Of a DNA stretch of 64,000 nt, positions 34,848-43,043 are shown piece after piece. Within the stretch, counting starts at the first letter, position 1, and each line of letters opens with the position of its first letter. The notes under the pieces were generated by a model. It had not been told where the DNA came from and ran no database searches. It worked only from the letters and a program-made list of their open reading frames with translations. The DNA comes from HIMB11 sp965657135 (GTDB lineage Bacteria; Pseudomonadota; Alphaproteobacteria; Rhodobacterales; Rhodobacteraceae). A program made the translations under genes and the position numbers. Location of the stretch: NCBI GenBank assembly GCA_965657135.1, contig CBFHNF010000001.1, positions 124,001 through 188,000 on the forward strand, read 5' to 3'.

Positions 34848-35672
34848 TTGTCAGAGAATAAGTGCTTTGGTGGCACGCAGGGGGTTTATCGTCACGCATC
34901 CAAAGCGTGTCAGTGCGATATGACGTTTGCGGTATTCATGCCAGAAGAGGCGTCAGAACATCCAGTTCCCGTATTGTGGTTTCTGTCGGGACTGACCTGT
35001 ACACATGAAAATGCAATGGTAAAAGCAGGTGCACAAGCCTGGGCAGCACAAGTTGGCATCGCACTTGTCTTCCCTGATACGTCTCCGCGGGGTGAAGGTG
35101 TGAGTGATGACAATGCTTATGATTTGGGGCAGGGCGCAGGATTTTATGTAAATGCAACACAGGAACCCTGGTTGCCGCATTACCAAATGTGGGATTACAT
35201 TAGTGCTGAGTTGCCATCACTAATCAGTGAATACTTCAATATTGATATGGCGCGCCAATCGATCACTGGCCACTCAATGGGGGGACATGGTGCATTGACG
35301 CTGGCCTTGCGTCATCGGGGTCGTTATCAGTCCGTATCTGCGTTTGCCCCGATCTGCAATCCAACACAATCTGATTGGGGACGCAAACAGCTCGGCAGCT
35401 ATTTGGGTGCGGATGAAACAGCATGGGTGGGTCATGATGCAACGTGCTTGGTGCGTGAAATAGGTCTCGAATGCCCGTTATTGATCGATACGGGAACATC
35501 GGATCAGTTTTACGACCTATTGGGAACCGCCGCTATGGAGAGTGCACTGGCAGAACAAAAAGCGGAGGCGACACTGCGCCTGCAGGCTGGGTACGATCAT
35601 AGCTATTTCTTTGTCTCAACCTTTATACCCGATCATATAGAATTTCACGCGCGCGCACTCTTTGGAACATAA
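34848..35672 (+). CDS. fghA: S-formylglutathione hydrolase
   Basis: A 274-residue alpha/beta hydrolase (esterase D family). The nucleophile serine is in GHSMGGHGALTLALRHRG near residue 147, the acid in the DTGTSDQFYD segment near residue 222, and the histidine in GYDHSYFF near residue 254. VLWFLSGLTCTHEN near residue 42 is the family's oxyanion region. It hydrolyses S-formylglutathione to formate and glutathione, the step after adhC. The start is a TTG at 34848, with AGGA about ten bases upstream; no ATG is available in the conserved N terminus. Confidence 0.93.
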   Translation: MSENKCFGGTQGVYRHASKACQCDMTFAVFMPEEASEHPVPVLWFLSGLTCTHENAMVKAGAQAWAAQVGIALVFPDTSPRGEGVSDDNAYDLGQGAGFYVNATQEPWLPHYQMWDYISAELPSLISEYFNIDMARQSITGHSMGGHGALTLALRHRGRYQSVSAFAPICNPTQSDWGRKQLGSYLGADETAWVGHDATCLVREIGLECPLLIDTGTSDQFYDLLGTAAMESALAEQKAEATLRLQAGYDHSYFFVSTFIPDHIEFHARALFGT

Positions 35673-35702
35673 GTTGCTGGATTTCTAAACAATAGGATAC
35701 CT

Positions 35703-37133
35703 ATGGACTATGATCTAATTGTCATCGGTAGCGGCCCATCTGGGCGAGCCGCCGCTATTCAAGCAGGTAAATTAAAACGCAAAGTTTTGGTCATTGATCG
35801 AAAGTCCCGATTGGGCGGTGTCTCGGTGCATACTGGGACGATCCCGTCAAAAACACTGCGAGAAACTGTTTTGAACCTAACTGGTTGGCGGGAACGTAGT
35901 TTTTACGGGCGCTCTTATCGTGTCAAAGATGCAATTGCTGCGGAGGATTTGAAAGCGCGATTACATAAAACGCTTGATTACGAAGTGGATGTCCTTGAGC
36001 ATCAATTCAATCGAAACTATGTGGAAACATTGAATGGTTTTGCGCGTTTTGAGGATCCCAACACGCTTTGTGTTGACACAGAAGCGGGCGATACCCTGCG
36101 GGTTAAAGCGCATAAATTTTTGATTGCCACAGGGACCAAGACATTTCGACCAGACTGGATTCCGTTCAACGGTAAAACAATTGTGGACAGTGACGATTTT
36201 CTTGAAATCGATCATCTGCCGCGTAGCCTTACTGTCATTGGAGCAGGGGTGATTGGTGTCGAGTATGCAACGATGTTTGCGGCGTTGGACATTCGTGTGA
36301 CGTTGATTGAGCCACGCGAAAGCTTTTTGGATTTTGTGGATAAAGCGACCATTCGCGAATTTGCGCATCATATCGGTGAAAACGGGGTTGATCTTCGTTT
36401 GGGTTCTGCGGTGGAAAAAGTCGAAGATGCCGGGATCCATGTGGAAGTTTCCCTTGATAATGGTCGGCACGTGCGCTCGGAAATGCTTTTGTTTGCCGCT
36501 GGTCGCATGGGTGCCACGGATCGATTGAACCTTGAAGCAATTGGGCTTGAAACTGACCATCGAGGACGCCTTGAAGTGGAGCGCACAACCTATCAAACTT
36601 CGCTGCCCCACATCTATGCGACCGGTGATGTGATCGGCCATCCCAGCTTGGCGTCAACCTCAATGCAGCAGGGCCGCATCGCAGCATGTCATGCACTTGA
36701 AACACCTACATTGCCCGAAAGTCCTTGGTTTCCTTATGGAATTTATTCCGTTCCCGAAATTTCGACATGTGGTATGTCAGAAGAGGACTTGAAGGATCGT
36801 GGTATCGCATACGAAGTCGGTGTTGCCCGTTTCCGCGAAACCTCGCGTGGTCATATCGCGGGTGTTGAACACGGCATGTTAAAGATGTTGGTCAGTCTAA
36901 AAACACGCCGTTTGCTGGGTGTACAAATCGTGGGAGAAGGCGCAACTGAATTGATCCACATCGGACAAGCGGTCATGAATCTAAAAGGAACTGTCGATTA
37001 CTTTATCGAGAACACGTTCAATTATCCGACCTTGGCCGAAGCCTATAAAATTGCGGGATTAGACGCGTTTAATCGCATGCCGATCCCGAATGAATTCAGG
37101 GTTTCCCCCCTACCGGATGGTCCCGAAAAATAG
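35703..37133 (+). CDS. sthA: Si-specific NAD(P)+ transhydrogenase (soluble transhydrogenase)
   Basis: A 476-residue flavoprotein of the pyridine-nucleotide disulfide reductase fold. FAD-binding GSGPSGRAAAIQAGK lies at the N terminus, the NAD motif GAGVIGVEYATMFAAL near residue 182, and a dimerisation domain at the C terminus. The redox-active disulfide cysteines of lipoamide or glutathione reductases are absent: the segment reads GGVSVHTGTIPSKTLRE. That is the mark of the soluble transhydrogenase SthA, which equilibrates NADPH and NADH. It stands beside NAD-linked formaldehyde oxidation genes. Confidence 0.92.
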   Translation: MDYDLIVIGSGPSGRAAAIQAGKLKRKVLVIDRKSRLGGVSVHTGTIPSKTLRETVLNLTGWRERSFYGRSYRVKDAIAAEDLKARLHKTLDYEVDVLEHQFNRNYVETLNGFARFEDPNTLCVDTEAGDTLRVKAHKFLIATGTKTFRPDWIPFNGKTIVDSDDFLEIDHLPRSLTVIGAGVIGVEYATMFAALDIRVTLIEPRESFLDFVDKATIREFAHHIGENGVDLRLGSAVEKVEDAGIHVEVSLDNGRHVRSEMLLFAAGRMGATDRLNLEAIGLETDHRGRLEVERTTYQTSLPHIYATGDVIGHPSLASTSMQQGRIAACHALETPTLPESPWFPYGIYSVPEISTCGMSEEDLKDRGIAYEVGVARFRETSRGHIAGVEHGMLKMLVSLKTRRLLGVQIVGEGATELIHIGQAVMNLKGTVDYFIENTFNYPTLAEAYKIAGLDAFNRMPIPNEFRVSPLPDGPEK

Positions 37134-37144
37134 GCATATGTATG

Positions 37145-37173
37145 ACGTCGGCAAAACGTCGGTATTACGTCGG
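37145..37173 (+). repeat. Three direct repeats of ACGTCGG at exact 11-base spacing
   Basis: Identical ACGTCGG copies begin at 37145, 37156 and 37167. The period is about one DNA helical turn, so three half-sites face the same side. They lie 12 bases after the sthA stop and 96 bases before the ornithine-cyclodeaminase-like start. This resembles a multi-site operator. No known regulator consensus comes to mind. A weak ATGAGC/GCTCAT dyad follows at 37203-37227. Confidence 0.55.
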
Positions 37174-37268
37174 TGTTGTCCCTATTCTCTGCTAGAGCAC
37201 CCCATGAGCCTGATTTGGGCTTGCTCATTTTGTGGATCCTCGGTTGTATGACCATAGGAGGATACCCG

Positions 37269-38186
37269 ATGAGCATTGCACAAATTTCATTTGAAGACGG
37301 ACAAGCCAATTTGGATTGGTTGGGATTATGCCAGGCTTTTGATCAGGGTCATCAACTGCCCAGGGCCGAAATTTCTGATACGTTTCTATATCGTGGTGGG
37401 GACACACTGTTGAATCGATCTGCGTGGATCGATGGGCTTGGGCTGGCTGTGAAATGCGCAACTGTTTTTCCCGATAATCCCAAAAACAATCGCCCAATGA
37501 TCAACGGTGGGGTGAGTTTGTTTTCTGATGAAACTGGCGCGCTCTCGGCCTTAGTGGATTTTCATTTGGTGACCAAATGGAAAACGGCAGGGGATAGTTT
37601 ATGCGCCGCGCTCAAGCTGGCGCGACCAAATTCGTCCGTGATTTTGATTGTGGGTGCCGGAACAGTGGGTCACTCGTTGCGCGCCGCCTACGGGGTGGGG
37701 TTTCCGAATGCTGAATTTTTGGTTTGGAACAGAACGCCTGAGACAGCCACAGCCTTTGCTGCGCAGTATCCAAGCACGCGTGCCGTTCACGATTTACAGG
37801 CCGCGATCTCCGAGGCAGATATTGTAACATCCGCAACGATGAGCACGGCTCCTGTGATGCACGGCGATTGGTTCAAACCTGGTCAGCACATTGATTTGAT
37901 CGGCGCCTACCGTCCCGATATGCGCGAGATTGATGATGCCGCTATTTTGCGGGCCTCTGTTTTTGTAGATAGCTATGCCACAACATTGGATCACATTGGT
38001 GAATTGAAAATTCCGCTGACAAGTGGTGTTATCACACGCGACCATGTGCGTGCAGATTATTATCAGCCGCATGCCTTTAAACGCACCAGTAATGATGAAA
38101 TTACATTGTTCAAAAATGGGGGCGGGGCACATTTGGATTTGATGACTGCCGATTACATTTTACGACAGTGGAAGGCCACGCAATGA
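37269..38186 (+). CDS. Ornithine cyclodeaminase / mu-crystallin family protein
   Basis: A 305-residue NAD(P)-binding protein. The N-terminal dimer platform contains KCATVFPDNPKNNRPMINGG, and the Rossmann domain begins ILIVGAGTVGHSLRAAY near residue 122. The C-terminal part has DLIGAYRPDMREID, the segment with the catalytic aspartate of the family. Members include ornithine cyclodeaminase, alanine dehydrogenase and imine reductases, so the substrate is uncertain. AGGAGG seven to eight bases before the ATG supports the start. Its stop overlaps the hydrolase ATG as ATGA, so the two are coupled. Confidence 0.88.
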   Translation: MSIAQISFEDGQANLDWLGLCQAFDQGHQLPRAEISDTFLYRGGDTLLNRSAWIDGLGLAVKCATVFPDNPKNNRPMINGGVSLFSDETGALSALVDFHLVTKWKTAGDSLCAALKLARPNSSVILIVGAGTVGHSLRAAYGVGFPNAEFLVWNRTPETATAFAAQYPSTRAVHDLQAAISEADIVTSATMSTAPVMHGDWFKPGQHIDLIGAYRPDMREIDDAAILRASVFVDSYATTLDHIGELKIPLTSGVITRDHVRADYYQPHAFKRTSNDEITLFKNGGGAHLDLMTADYILRQWKATQ

Positions 38187-39082
38187 TCCTGCTGATACTC
38201 TTTATCGCGATTTTGGCTATTCCATTCATTGCTGAATGGCGTCGCATTCCAATGGATGATCGGGCACGCGCCGATGCGCCCGGCGCATTTGCGAAACTCT
38301 CAAATGGAACAACGCATTACCGGTTCTATGGGCCACAGGATGGGCCGATGATAGTTTGTGTGCATGGACTGACCACGCCCTCTTTTGTCTATGAAGGGCT
38401 GGCTGAACGGCTTGTAAAGCGTGGGTATCGTGTTTTGGTCTATGACCATTATGGGCGCGGTTATTCGGATCGTCCTAAAGGCGATCAGGATCGTCATTTC
38501 TTTGTTGCACATCTTGAAGAGTTGCTCGCGCATTTGGATATTAATGCACCGTTTGATTTGGTTGGGTACTCTATGGGAGGCTGGGTCGTCACCGCCTATG
38601 CTGCGTCGAACCCAAAAATGATCAATCGTTTATTCTTGCTTGCGCCAGCTGGTATGGGGCACGAGTTGGGGTGGCGCGCAAAATTGGTGCGCGATGTTCC
38701 TGTCATTGGTGATTGGCTGTTTTTGGCCAGTTACGCGGCCCAACACCGCCGTGGGTGCGAAATTGAACGTGCATTGCAATCAACCGTTCCTTTTGTAGTG
38801 GAGCGCCAACAAAAGGAATTACAGTATCGTGGTTTTATTCCATCTGTTCTTGCTTCGTTGCGCGGTGCCTTGGCCAATGACACAAAAGAAGATCATCAAC
38901 GCATTGGGTATTACGATCTTGATGTGCGCGCACTCTGGGGGGCGGATGACGTGGTTATTCCGTTGTCATGTAAAGATCAACTTGAGGTTTGGAACCCAAA
39001 AGTGCGCCATCGGGTGATTGAGGGGGCAGGTCATGGTGTCACCTATACGCATACGGATGCCATGATGGATATGTTTGATTAG
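38183..39082 (+). CDS. Alpha/beta hydrolase with N-terminal membrane anchor
   Basis: A 299-residue protein. A hydrophobic N-terminal segment (about residues 2-17) is followed by an alpha/beta hydrolase fold. VCVHGLTTPSFVYEGLAERL is the oxyanion-hole region, GYSMGGWVVTAYAA near residue 132 the nucleophile elbow, and GAGHGVTYTHTD near the C terminus the catalytic histidine. The family is broad, so no substrate is named. It is translationally coupled to the ornithine-cyclodeaminase relative. The stop codon interlocks with the convergent MFS gene in TTAG. Confidence 0.86.
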   Translation: MILLILFIAILAIPFIAEWRRIPMDDRARADAPGAFAKLSNGTTHYRFYGPQDGPMIVCVHGLTTPSFVYEGLAERLVKRGYRVLVYDHYGRGYSDRPKGDQDRHFFVAHLEELLAHLDINAPFDLVGYSMGGWVVTAYAASNPKMINRLFLLAPAGMGHELGWRAKLVRDVPVIGDWLFLASYAAQHRRGCEIERALQSTVPFVVERQQKELQYRGFIPSVLASLRGALANDTKEDHQRIGYYDLDVRALWGADDVVIPLSCKDQLEVWNPKVRHRVIEGAGHGVTYTHTDAMMDMFD

Positions 39083-40314
39083 GCGATTTGGGGTTCGCGT
39101 TTTTCGTGAACGGGCAAATGGATTAGGGCGCTAAAGGCGCCCACTCCAACGCCGACCCACCAAACCACATTATAATCCCCGTAGATGTCATACATCTTGC
39201 CACCTAACCAAACGCCAAAAAAGCTGCCCATTTGGTGCGAAAAGAAGACGATCCCATAAAGTGTCCCCATATATCGCAATCCGTAAATATGTGCGATCAA
39301 CCCAGTGGTTAGGGGAACAGTCGCAAGCCAAAGTGACCCCATCGCCGCGGAAAAAATCAGGACCGTGGTCGGGGTCATCGGCGTCATAATAAACCATGCT
39401 GCAATGATCGCACGACCCGCGTAGATCCCGCTTAGCAAATATTTCCTGGAATAGCGGTTGCCCAAATATCCAGCCAATAATGTTCCCATGATATTTGTTA
39501 AACCGATTAAGGATATGGCGACTGCGCCCAGTGCCGATGTCGTTGTGATACCTATCGAATGCAAGGCACCCCCTGGCATGATTGGACCGCATAGCTCTGT
39601 CACGAAGGCAGGGAAATGTGCAGTCACAAAGGCCAATTGATAACCGCAACTAAAGAACCCCAAAAAAATCATGGTATAGCTGGGGTCTTTAAGGGCCTTT
39701 ACCAATATTTCGCCCATGCTTTCCTCAAGCTCTTGGCGGCTCGCGGTTTTGGGGCTTTGCATCATAGGCAGCGATAAAAGTGTCAAAAGGATCATCGCGG
39801 CAAAGACGATAAAGACGTTTTGCCAACTCATTAACGTTAATAGATATTCCGCCAAAGGTGCGCCAACAACCTGACCTGCGCTGCCCGCTGCAGTGGCAAT
39901 TGCAAGCGACATAGAGCGGTGTTTGTCACTGCTTGCGCGGCCAACGACGGCCAAGATTACACCAAAGCCCGTTCCCGCAACACCAAACCCAACAAGGATT
40001 TCTAGCATTTGATGCATCTCAGGGGAGACTGCAAAAGAAGATAGAACAAGTCCCGCTGCATACAGCAGCGCGCCTAAAATGATGGCCTTTCGATCCCCAA
40101 TACGTTCTGCGATGGCCCCAAAAATCGGCTGACCGATACCCCAAGCCAAGTTTTGAATTGCGATTGCCAACGAAAATTCAGAGCGCAACCAACCAAATTC
40201 CTCGGCGATTGGAATTTGGAATACACCGAACGAGGCGCGCACCGCAAAGCTCGCTAAAATGATGATACACCCAATTATTAAAACTGGTGTGAAAAGGGAG
40301 GTTTTGGTATGCAT
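39079..40314 (-). CDS. MFS transporter
   Basis: A 411-residue membrane carrier with about twelve hydrophobic segments. The loop between segments 2 and 3 reads GAIAERIGDRKAIILGALLY, the major-facilitator signature, with a related motif GYLGNRYSRKYLL in the second half. It resembles the oxalate/formate antiporter and monocarboxylate group (OFA/MCT-like), which suggests an organic acid substrate. The ATG at 40314 has AGAG upstream; open frame further upstream is unconserved. The end overlaps the hydrolase stop on the other strand. Confidence 0.87.
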   Translation of the reverse strand: MHTKTSLFTPVLIIGCIIILASFAVRASFGVFQIPIAEEFGWLRSEFSLAIAIQNLAWGIGQPIFGAIAERIGDRKAIILGALLYAAGLVLSSFAVSPEMHQMLEILVGFGVAGTGFGVILAVVGRASSDKHRSMSLAIATAAGSAGQVVGAPLAEYLLTLMSWQNVFIVFAAMILLTLLSLPMMQSPKTASRQELEESMGEILVKALKDPSYTMIFLGFFSCGYQLAFVTAHFPAFVTELCGPIMPGGALHSIGITTTSALGAVAISLIGLTNIMGTLLAGYLGNRYSRKYLLSGIYAGRAIIAAWFIMTPMTPTTVLIFSAAMGSLWLATVPLTTGLIAHIYGLRYMGTLYGIVFFSHQMGSFFGVWLGGKMYDIYGDYNVVWWVGVGVGAFSALIHLPVHEKREPQIA

Positions 40315-40415
40315 ATTGCTCTTTGTATTTATTCCAAGACGATATCGTTCGGTCAAAATATCGGCAGATGCAACCATAATTCAGTGTGGGCCTAAGATTC
40401 AATTCGGACTGTGTC

Positions 40416-40851
40416 CTATTTCCACAAATCCCTGAGCGATACAATATTTTGAGTATCCTCAATCAGATTTTTGATATCAAGGGTTTCGATAACACCAACA
40501 TATTCGTTTGGAGCGACTGCTTTTGCAAACAGCCCCCCTGATCCGTGTTGGATCCCTAGGCCTTTTAAAGTCTCAAGTTGTGACTTTGTTGAAATGTTTT
40601 CGGCAATGACATTAATTTTGAATCGCGTAGACAACTCAATAATAGGACCCAAGCGTTGCTGTTTTTTTCCGGTCGTTTGTGATGTCTTCGACAAGGTCAT
40701 CGGACAGTATGATCTCATCTATGGGCAGTTGTGTGATTTGTAGGATATTCAAGTCATCCAAATCCGAACAGCTCAACGCAAGTATGACACCCGCATCGCG
40801 CAGATCATGGATATTGTTGACCGCTGATACCCGAAAAAATGGCGAGGCAGA
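40416..40851 (-). pseudogene. Decayed EAL-domain (cyclic-di-GMP phosphodiesterase) remnant with a frameshift
   Basis: Read on the minus strand, 40851 to about 40669 encodes an EAL-like middle part (DLRDAGVILALSCSDLDDLN, then LPIDEIILSDDLVEDI). In the next frame, from about 40668 to 40416, comes the C-terminal EAL part (ELSTRFKINVIAENISTKSQ, then GLGIQHGSGGLFAKA). The two frames meet in a seven-base A/T run at 40662-40668, where one base too many would cause the shift. The usual DDFGTG metal motif is also missing and the N-terminal half with the EAL signature is not recognisable. It is therefore a non-functional relic rather than a simple sequencing slip. Confidence 0.7.
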
Positions 40852-41130
40852 TCACAATCACAACTATGCGCCACCCCGTCACAAGGTTCTTCACAGCCGT
40901 GACATTTGCAAGCTAATTGGACTTGAAGTTCAAGTTTGCCGCCTGATAATTTTAGAGAGATGAATAAATCATAATGATATTTATTTAAAGGGAAACTTTA
41001 TGTGACAAATCGCGTCTTGATTGTTATCGTAAACAAAATGGTTAATTGCGGTCGGGCACCTTGTTTCCTTGAATTCAGGTGGAATGAAAAACGTCTTTTC
41101 TGCACTGGTTCGACCCGCTAAGCACTCAAC

Positions 41131-42183
41131 ATGGATTTATTTTCTTTATATCAGGAACGCATCGACACGGGGATTTTGCGGGATGATCCGGCGCAACGGG
41201 CCATTTTGCCAGAATTTGAACGGGTTAGAGGAGAATTGGCTGCGCCCGTGAAAAAAGGTTTTTTTCGTAAGTCACCGCCTCCTACGAAAGGCATATACCT
41301 GTGGGGAGGGGTGGGAAGTGGCAAATCCATGATGATGGATTTGTTTGTTGAAAGCCTGACTGTGCCTGTGCGCCGCGTGCATTTTCACGCCTTTATGCAG
41401 GAAATACAAAATGCATTGCATGAGGCACGAAAGGGCGGCGCAAAAGACGCGATTGATCCCGTAGCAAAATCGGTTGCCGACACTGTGCGTGTTCTTGCCT
41501 TTGACGAAATGCAAATCAAAGACATCGCCGATGCCATGATTGTGGGTCGTTTGTTTGAAAAATTGTTTGATGCTGGTGTTGTTGTGGTCACGACCTCAAA
41601 CCGTGTCCCACAGGATTTGTACAAGGATGGCCTAAACCGTCAATTATTCCTGCCATTTATTGATTTGATTTGTGAAAAACTCAAAATCCAAGAGATTGTC
41701 AGTGATACGGATTATCGTCAAAACAGGTTAAAGGGTGAAAATACTTATTTCACTCCGATCACTCCCCGTACCCGGGATGAAATGGATGCGATTTGGCATG
41801 ATTTGACACTCGGCCAGGCCGATGAATTCAGCCTGATGCACAAAGGGCGAACGCTACGAATTCCGGCATTCCATAGTGGAATTGGACGATTTTCGTTTTT
41901 TGATTTGTGTGGCCAAAACTTGGGGCCCGGGGATTATCTGGCCTATTGTGCTCAGCTGCGCTTGATTATGATTGACGATATTCCACAATTGGGACGCAGC
42001 AACTTTAATGAAGCAAAGCGCTTTGTGACCCTGATCGATACATTGTATGAAGCCAATATTAGGTTGATATGCTCTGCCGCGGCTCGACCCGAAATGCTGT
42101 ATTTAGAGGGTGAAGGCGTGTTTGAGTTTGAACGCACGGCCAGCCGATTGAACGAAATGCAGAGTGCAGACTGGGGTCTGTAA
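41131..42183 (+). CDS. zapE: Cell division protein ZapE (AFG1-like ATPase)
   Basis: A 350-residue P-loop ATPase. The Walker A motif is in YLWGGVGSGKSMMMD near residue 60 and Walker B in VLAFDEMQIKDIADAMI near residue 125. VVTTSNRVPQDLYKDGLNR is the sensor region, typical of the AFG1/ZapE family. ZapE interacts with the FtsZ ring in E. coli; mitochondrial AFG1 acts in protein quality control. The stop directly abuts that of the convergent LysM gene, and no terminator lies between, so transcription probably continues to the hairpin at 42877. Confidence 0.93.
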   Translation: MDLFSLYQERIDTGILRDDPAQRAILPEFERVRGELAAPVKKGFFRKSPPPTKGIYLWGGVGSGKSMMMDLFVESLTVPVRRVHFHAFMQEIQNALHEARKGGAKDAIDPVAKSVADTVRVLAFDEMQIKDIADAMIVGRLFEKLFDAGVVVVTTSNRVPQDLYKDGLNRQLFLPFIDLICEKLKIQEIVSDTDYRQNRLKGENTYFTPITPRTRDEMDAIWHDLTLGQADEFSLMHKGRTLRIPAFHSGIGRFSFFDLCGQNLGPGDYLAYCAQLRLIMIDDIPQLGRSNFNEAKRFVTLIDTLYEANIRLICSAAARPEMLYLEGEGVFEFERTASRLNEMQSADWGL

Positions 42184-42846
42184 TCACATCAATGGCAAAA
42201 ACAGTGTCTGCCCAACCCGTAATTGGTCAGGATTGGACAAGCGATCCTTGTTTGCCCAGAAAATGTCATTCACCGCATCTGTTGATCCGTAATATTTGAC
42301 TGCGATCGAAGCAAGGCTATCGCCAGGACGCACAACATAGGTGTTGCCAATGTTGCGTTTCATCGCTGGCGCAGTTTCAACGGTTGCATCCATCAATGTT
42401 GCTAGCATCGCCATGGTATCAGGCTGGCCAGCCGCGTTTCGCAAGCTATCCGGAATGATCAGAGTGCCATGATCCACAGCTTGAACAATCAGCTGATCGA
42501 TTTCCTGTCCTGTCATGCCTTGGGTCAATGCGACGCTTACTAATTCTTGAAGGCCATCAATCGATTTGGGTGTATTCGGAGCGGCGATTGTAGCTGCAAC
42601 AGTTGTAGGCGCCTGTGGTTTTGGTGCGGCTGGCACAAGGATTGGTGCGGTGATCAAATTCGTATTTGCACGTGTTGCTGTAATTTCATCGATTTGCGGT
42701 GCTGCTGGGGCCTCGCTCAGTACCGGTGCAACGAACCTGTCTGATCGTGACGACGGTTGCAGCGCCAATAGCACAACTGTAACAGTTAAAAAAATGGTTC
42801 CAATAACCAGTGTCCGCAACATAGCCCTTACCCCAAACTGCGACAT
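42184..42846 (-). CDS. LysM domain protein with N-terminal membrane anchor
   Basis: About 220 residues. A hydrophobic N-terminal helix (about residues 9-28) is followed by a Pro/Ala/Thr-rich linker, a helical middle part and a C-terminal LysM domain starting YVVRPGDSLASIAVKYYG and ending VGQTLFLPL. LysM binds peptidoglycan, so the protein probably bridges inner membrane and wall. Alternative starts lie at 42852 and 42822; the last has a GGGGTAAGG sequence just upstream. Its promoter region holds a DnaA box and four GANTC sites, and the whole gene lies antisense to probable zapE read-through. Confidence 0.82.
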   Translation of the reverse strand: MSQFGVRAMLRTLVIGTIFLTVTVVLLALQPSSRSDRFVAPVLSEAPAAPQIDEITATRANTNLITAPILVPAAPKPQAPTTVAATIAAPNTPKSIDGLQELVSVALTQGMTGQEIDQLIVQAVDHGTLIIPDSLRNAAGQPDTMAMLATLMDATVETAPAMKRNIGNTYVVRPGDSLASIAVKYYGSTDAVNDIFWANKDRLSNPDQLRVGQTLFLPLM

Positions 42847-42876
42847 TATCATATGTGTGTTCTGGATGGGTTTGTA

Positions 42877-42907
42877 GCTCGGTTCACAATGGAACCGAGC
42901 CTTTTTT
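42877..42907 (+). terminator. Strong intrinsic terminator on the plus strand
   Basis: GCTCGGTTC (42877-42885) and GAACCGAGC (42892-42900) form a perfect nine-pair stem with a six-base loop, followed by C and six T residues. The orientation fits plus-strand transcripts only. The nearest plus-strand gene upstream is zapE, which ends about 700 bases earlier; between them lies only the minus-strand LysM gene. Confidence 0.78.
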
Positions 42908-42969
42908 GCCTGTATGTAAACCTTATCCATAAGCCAAGCTGCACTCAACAATTTGTGATACAGCCCCGC

Positions 42970-42978
42970 TTATCCACA
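42970..42978 (+). promoter_or_regulatory. Perfect DnaA box (TTATCCACA)
   Basis: A strict-consensus DnaA box lies in the gap between the folC end and the LysM gene start. A one-mismatch copy, TTATCCATA, lies at 42923-42931. The box belongs to the 15-mer TTATCCACAATATAT that is also found, inverted, upstream of smc at 7985-7999. DnaA binding is inferred. Confidence 0.45.
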
Positions 42979-42996
42979 ATATATGCAGAGTATAGC

Positions 42997-43043
42997 GAAT
43001 CAGTCAACAAGAGTGATTCGTTTATGCGAATCTTTTTCGAATC
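42997..43043. promoter_or_regulatory. Cluster of four GANTC (CcrM methylation) sites
   Basis: GANTC occurs at 42997, 43015, 43028 and 43039, four times in 47 bases, against about one per 256 bases by chance. The first two are arms of the dyad CGAATCA...TGATTCG. CcrM adenine methylation at GANTC controls cell-cycle promoters in alphaproteobacteria. The cluster lies just past folC and upstream of the LysM gene. Confidence 0.5.

Noticed and set aside
42877..43043. Possible replication origin (DnaA boxes, AT-rich DNA, GANTC sites).
   Set aside because: Only one strict and one near box, and none of the usual alphaproteobacterial origin neighbours (hemE, dnaA, parAB, gidAB) nearby. A regulated promoter is simpler.
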